Assembly: GCA_946629405.1 (NCBI GenBank)
Contig: CAMOXW010000065.1
Coordinates: forward strand, 1 to 6,227
DNA from: an uncultured Ruminococcus sp.
GTDB taxonomy: Bacteria; Bacillota_A; Clostridia; Oscillospirales; Ruminococcaceae
DNA: 6,227 nucleotides
Direction of reading: 5' to 3'
The notes below the pieces were generated by a model. That model ran no database searches and was not told the DNA's origin. It was given only the letters and a program-made list of their open reading frames with translations. Shown one piece after another: positions 4,985-6,227 of this stretch (positions are counted from its first letter, which is position 1; each line of letters starts with the position of its first letter). A program made the translations under genes and the position numbers.

Positions 4985-6166
4985 TCAGTGGTGGAAAAGT
5001 CTTATGCCTGTAAACGCCATTGCGATATTGTACTTGTTGCAGGTCTCGATAACGTTGTCGTCGCGGATGGAGCCGCCGGGCTCTGCGATGTACTCAACTC
5101 CGGATTTCTTTGCCCTCTCGATGTTGTCGCCGAAGGGGAAGAATGCGTCCGAGCCGAGGCATACTCCGGTATTCTTTGCGAGCCATGCCTTCTTCTCCTG
5201 AACCGTGAACACCTCAGGCTTTACCTTGAATATCCTCTGCCATTCGCCCTCGCGGAGAACATCCTCATACTCATCGCCGATGTATACGTCGATAGCATTA
5301 TCTCTGTCAGCACGGCGGATATCATCAACAAACTGGAGTCCCATTACCTGCGGGGACTGTCTCAGCCACCAGTTGTCAGCCTTCTGACCGGCAAGACGTG
5401 TGCAGTGTATGCGCGACTGCTGGCCTGCTCCGATACCGATAGCCTGACCGTCCTTGACATAGCATACGGAGTTGGACTGTGTATATTTCAGCGTAATGAG
5501 TGAGATGAGGAGGTCATCCTTCTTGTCATCAGGGATATCCTTATTCTCAGTAACGATATTTGCAAGGAGCCCGCGGTCAATGTTCAGCTCATTGCGTCCC
5601 TGCTCGAATGAAACTCCGTATACCTGCTTTGTCTCGATAGGAGCAGGCTTGTAGCTCTCGTCTATCTTGAGTATGCAGTATGTGCCCTTGCGCTTGGATT
5701 TGAGTATCTCAAGAGCCTCGGGATCATAGTCGGGAGCGATTATTCCGTCTGATACCTCGCGCTGTATCATCTTCGCAGTGCATACGTCCACCTTGTCGGA
5801 AAGCGCGATGAAGTCGCCGTAGGAGGACATTCTGTCAGCGCCTCTTGCCCTTGCATAAGCGCTTGCAAGCGGTGAAAGCTCGCCGAGGTCGTCCACCCAG
5901 TATATCTTTTTAAGGTCATCACTGAGGGGGCGTCCGATAGCTGCTCCGGCAGGCGAAACGTGCTTGAAAGAAGTCGCCGCACACCCGCCTGTGGCAGCCT
6001 TGAGCTCCTTGACGAGCTGCCAGCCGTTGAGGGCATCAAGCAGATTTATATAGCCGGGTCTTCCGCAGAGAACTTCTATCGGGAGCTCGCTGCCGTCAGC
6101 CATATAGACCCTTGAGGGCTTCTGATTGGGATTGCAACCGTATTTTAACTGCATTTCATTTGACAT
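4985..6166 (-). CDS. purH: stand-alone AICAR formyltransferase (PurH C-terminal domain type)
   Basis: This 393-residue cytoplasmic enzyme is predicted to transfer a formyl group from 10-formyltetrahydrofolate to AICAR, giving FAICAR, the penultimate step of purine synthesis. The protein starts directly at the transformylase domain (LKYGCNPNQKP, residues 7-17) and lacks the roughly 200-residue N-terminal IMP cyclohydrolase domain of E. coli PurH. Visible motifs are SFKHVSPAGAA (66-76) with the Lys68-His69 pair equivalent to the catalytic Lys-His of ATIC, KYTQSNSV (227-234) with the conserved Asn232, GAGQQSRIHCTRLAG (246-260), SDAFFPF (339-345), EPGGS (362-366) and the terminal RLFHH. From memory, these blocks and the extra segment around 264-335 match animal ATIC more closely than E. 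coli PurH. The start is set by AAGGAGGA (6182-6175), 8 bases before the ATG. The next gene begins 31 bases after the stop. Family assignment is very secure; which gene supplies IMP cyclohydrolase is not visible. Confidence 0.97.
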   Translation of the reverse strand: MSNEMQLKYGCNPNQKPSRVYMADGSELPIEVLCGRPGYINLLDALNGWQLVKELKAATGGCAATSFKHVSPAGAAIGRPLSDDLKKIYWVDDLGELSPLASAYARARGADRMSSYGDFIALSDKVDVCTAKMIQREVSDGIIAPDYDPEALEILKSKRKGTYCILKIDESYKPAPIETKQVYGVSFEQGRNELNIDRGLLANIVTENKDIPDDKKDDLLISLITLKYTQSNSVCYVKDGQAIGIGAGQQSRIHCTRLAGQKADNWWLRQSPQVMGLQFVDDIRRADRDNAIDVYIGDEYEDVLREGEWQRIFKVKPEVFTVQEKKAWLAKNTGVCLGSDAFFPFGDNIERAKKSGVEYIAEPGGSIRDDNVIETCNKYNIAMAFTGIRLFHH

Positions 6167-6174
6167 GATATATG

Positions 6175-6182
6175 TCCTCCTT
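6175..6182 (-). promoter_or_regulatory. strong ribosome binding site of the AICAR formyltransferase
   Basis: AAGGAGGA lies 8 bases upstream of the ATG at 6166. It is close to a perfect match to the 16S anti-Shine-Dalgarno sequence and confirms the start codon. It contrasts with the weaker G-run sites in front of the two lipoprotein genes that follow. Confidence 0.9.
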
Positions 6183-6185
6183 ATA

Positions 6186-6227
6186 TTATATCTGAATATC
6201 CATTTTATACCGGGCGGCGGAAAGCCA
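6186..6227 (-). CDS. possible 3' end of an upstream operon gene (partial)
   Basis: Reading leftwards from the window edge, one frame stays open for 13 codons, with a C-terminus reading WLSAARYKMDIQI, and stops at TAA (6188-6186). That is 19 bases before the formyltransferase start, and the ribosome binding site of the formyltransferase lies in the gap. This spacing fits the tight packing of the other genes. Too little is visible to name the product. Another minus frame is also open through the edge, so even the frame is a guess. By operon context another purine gene (purN, or a separate IMP cyclohydrolase) would be a natural neighbour, but the residues do not prove it. Confidence 0.3.
   Translation of the reverse strand, partial: WLSAARYKMDIQI

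Noticed and set aside
4907..5503. 198-codon open frame on the plus strand opposite the AICAR formyltransferase
   Set aside because: It lies antisense to strongly conserved coding sequence, has no ribosome binding site I can see, and its translation shows no recognisable family. It is a shadow of the real gene.
6185..6190. TATAAT-like -10 box in front of the AICAR formyltransferase
   Set aside because: It abuts the ribosome binding site, so a transcript would start inside or after that site, and the position 17 bases upstream reads CCGGTA rather than a -35. It is A/T-rich spacer sequence.
1..6227. Mobile element, CRISPR array, tRNA or rRNA in the window
   Set aside because: No transposase, integrase, regularly spaced repeat, cloverleaf or rRNA sequence was found, and nearly all the DNA is occupied by compact operon genes.

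Overview
The window is a stretch of one purine-biosynthesis operon, read entirely on the minus strand (right to left). The split and composition of the purine genes, the strong AGGAGG-type ribosome binding sites and the balanced base composition suggest a Gram-positive gut-type Clostridia (Ruminococcus/Oscillospiraceae-like). That assignment is an inference from gene style, not from any marker gene.

Layout in transcription order: the last few codons of a possible upstream gene (6227-6186); a stand-alone AICAR formyltransferase of the purH family without the IMP cyclohydrolase domain (6166-4985); two consecutive secreted lipoproteins of 367 and 501 residues (4953-3850 and 3839-2334); purD, the GAR synthetase (2318-1023); a six-helix membrane protein with a long charged C-terminal tail (1021-182); and a GC-rich hairpin that probably ends the operon (154-131). 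The gaps between the complete genes are 31, 10, 15 and 1 bases, with no room for internal promoters or terminators, so the five complete genes are almost certainly co-transcribed. The promoter lies outside the window. The first 130 bases hold no convincing gene, only some weak dyad symmetry.

PurD makes glycinamide ribonucleotide early in the pathway, and the AICAR formyltransferase carries out the penultimate step. The formyltransferase is of the type seen in the C-terminal half of animal ATIC rather than the E. coli PurH type. Because it lacks the cyclohydrolase half, IMP formation must be encoded elsewhere.

The most unusual part is the insertion of two related lipoproteins between these enzymes, followed by a multi-pass membrane protein coupled to purD. 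The two lipoproteins share a repeated domain, in two copies in one and apparently three in the other, that looks like a Mog1/PsbP-type fold. No known function links them to purine synthesis. Either they are passengers in the operon, or they form an envelope module that is needed when purines are made.
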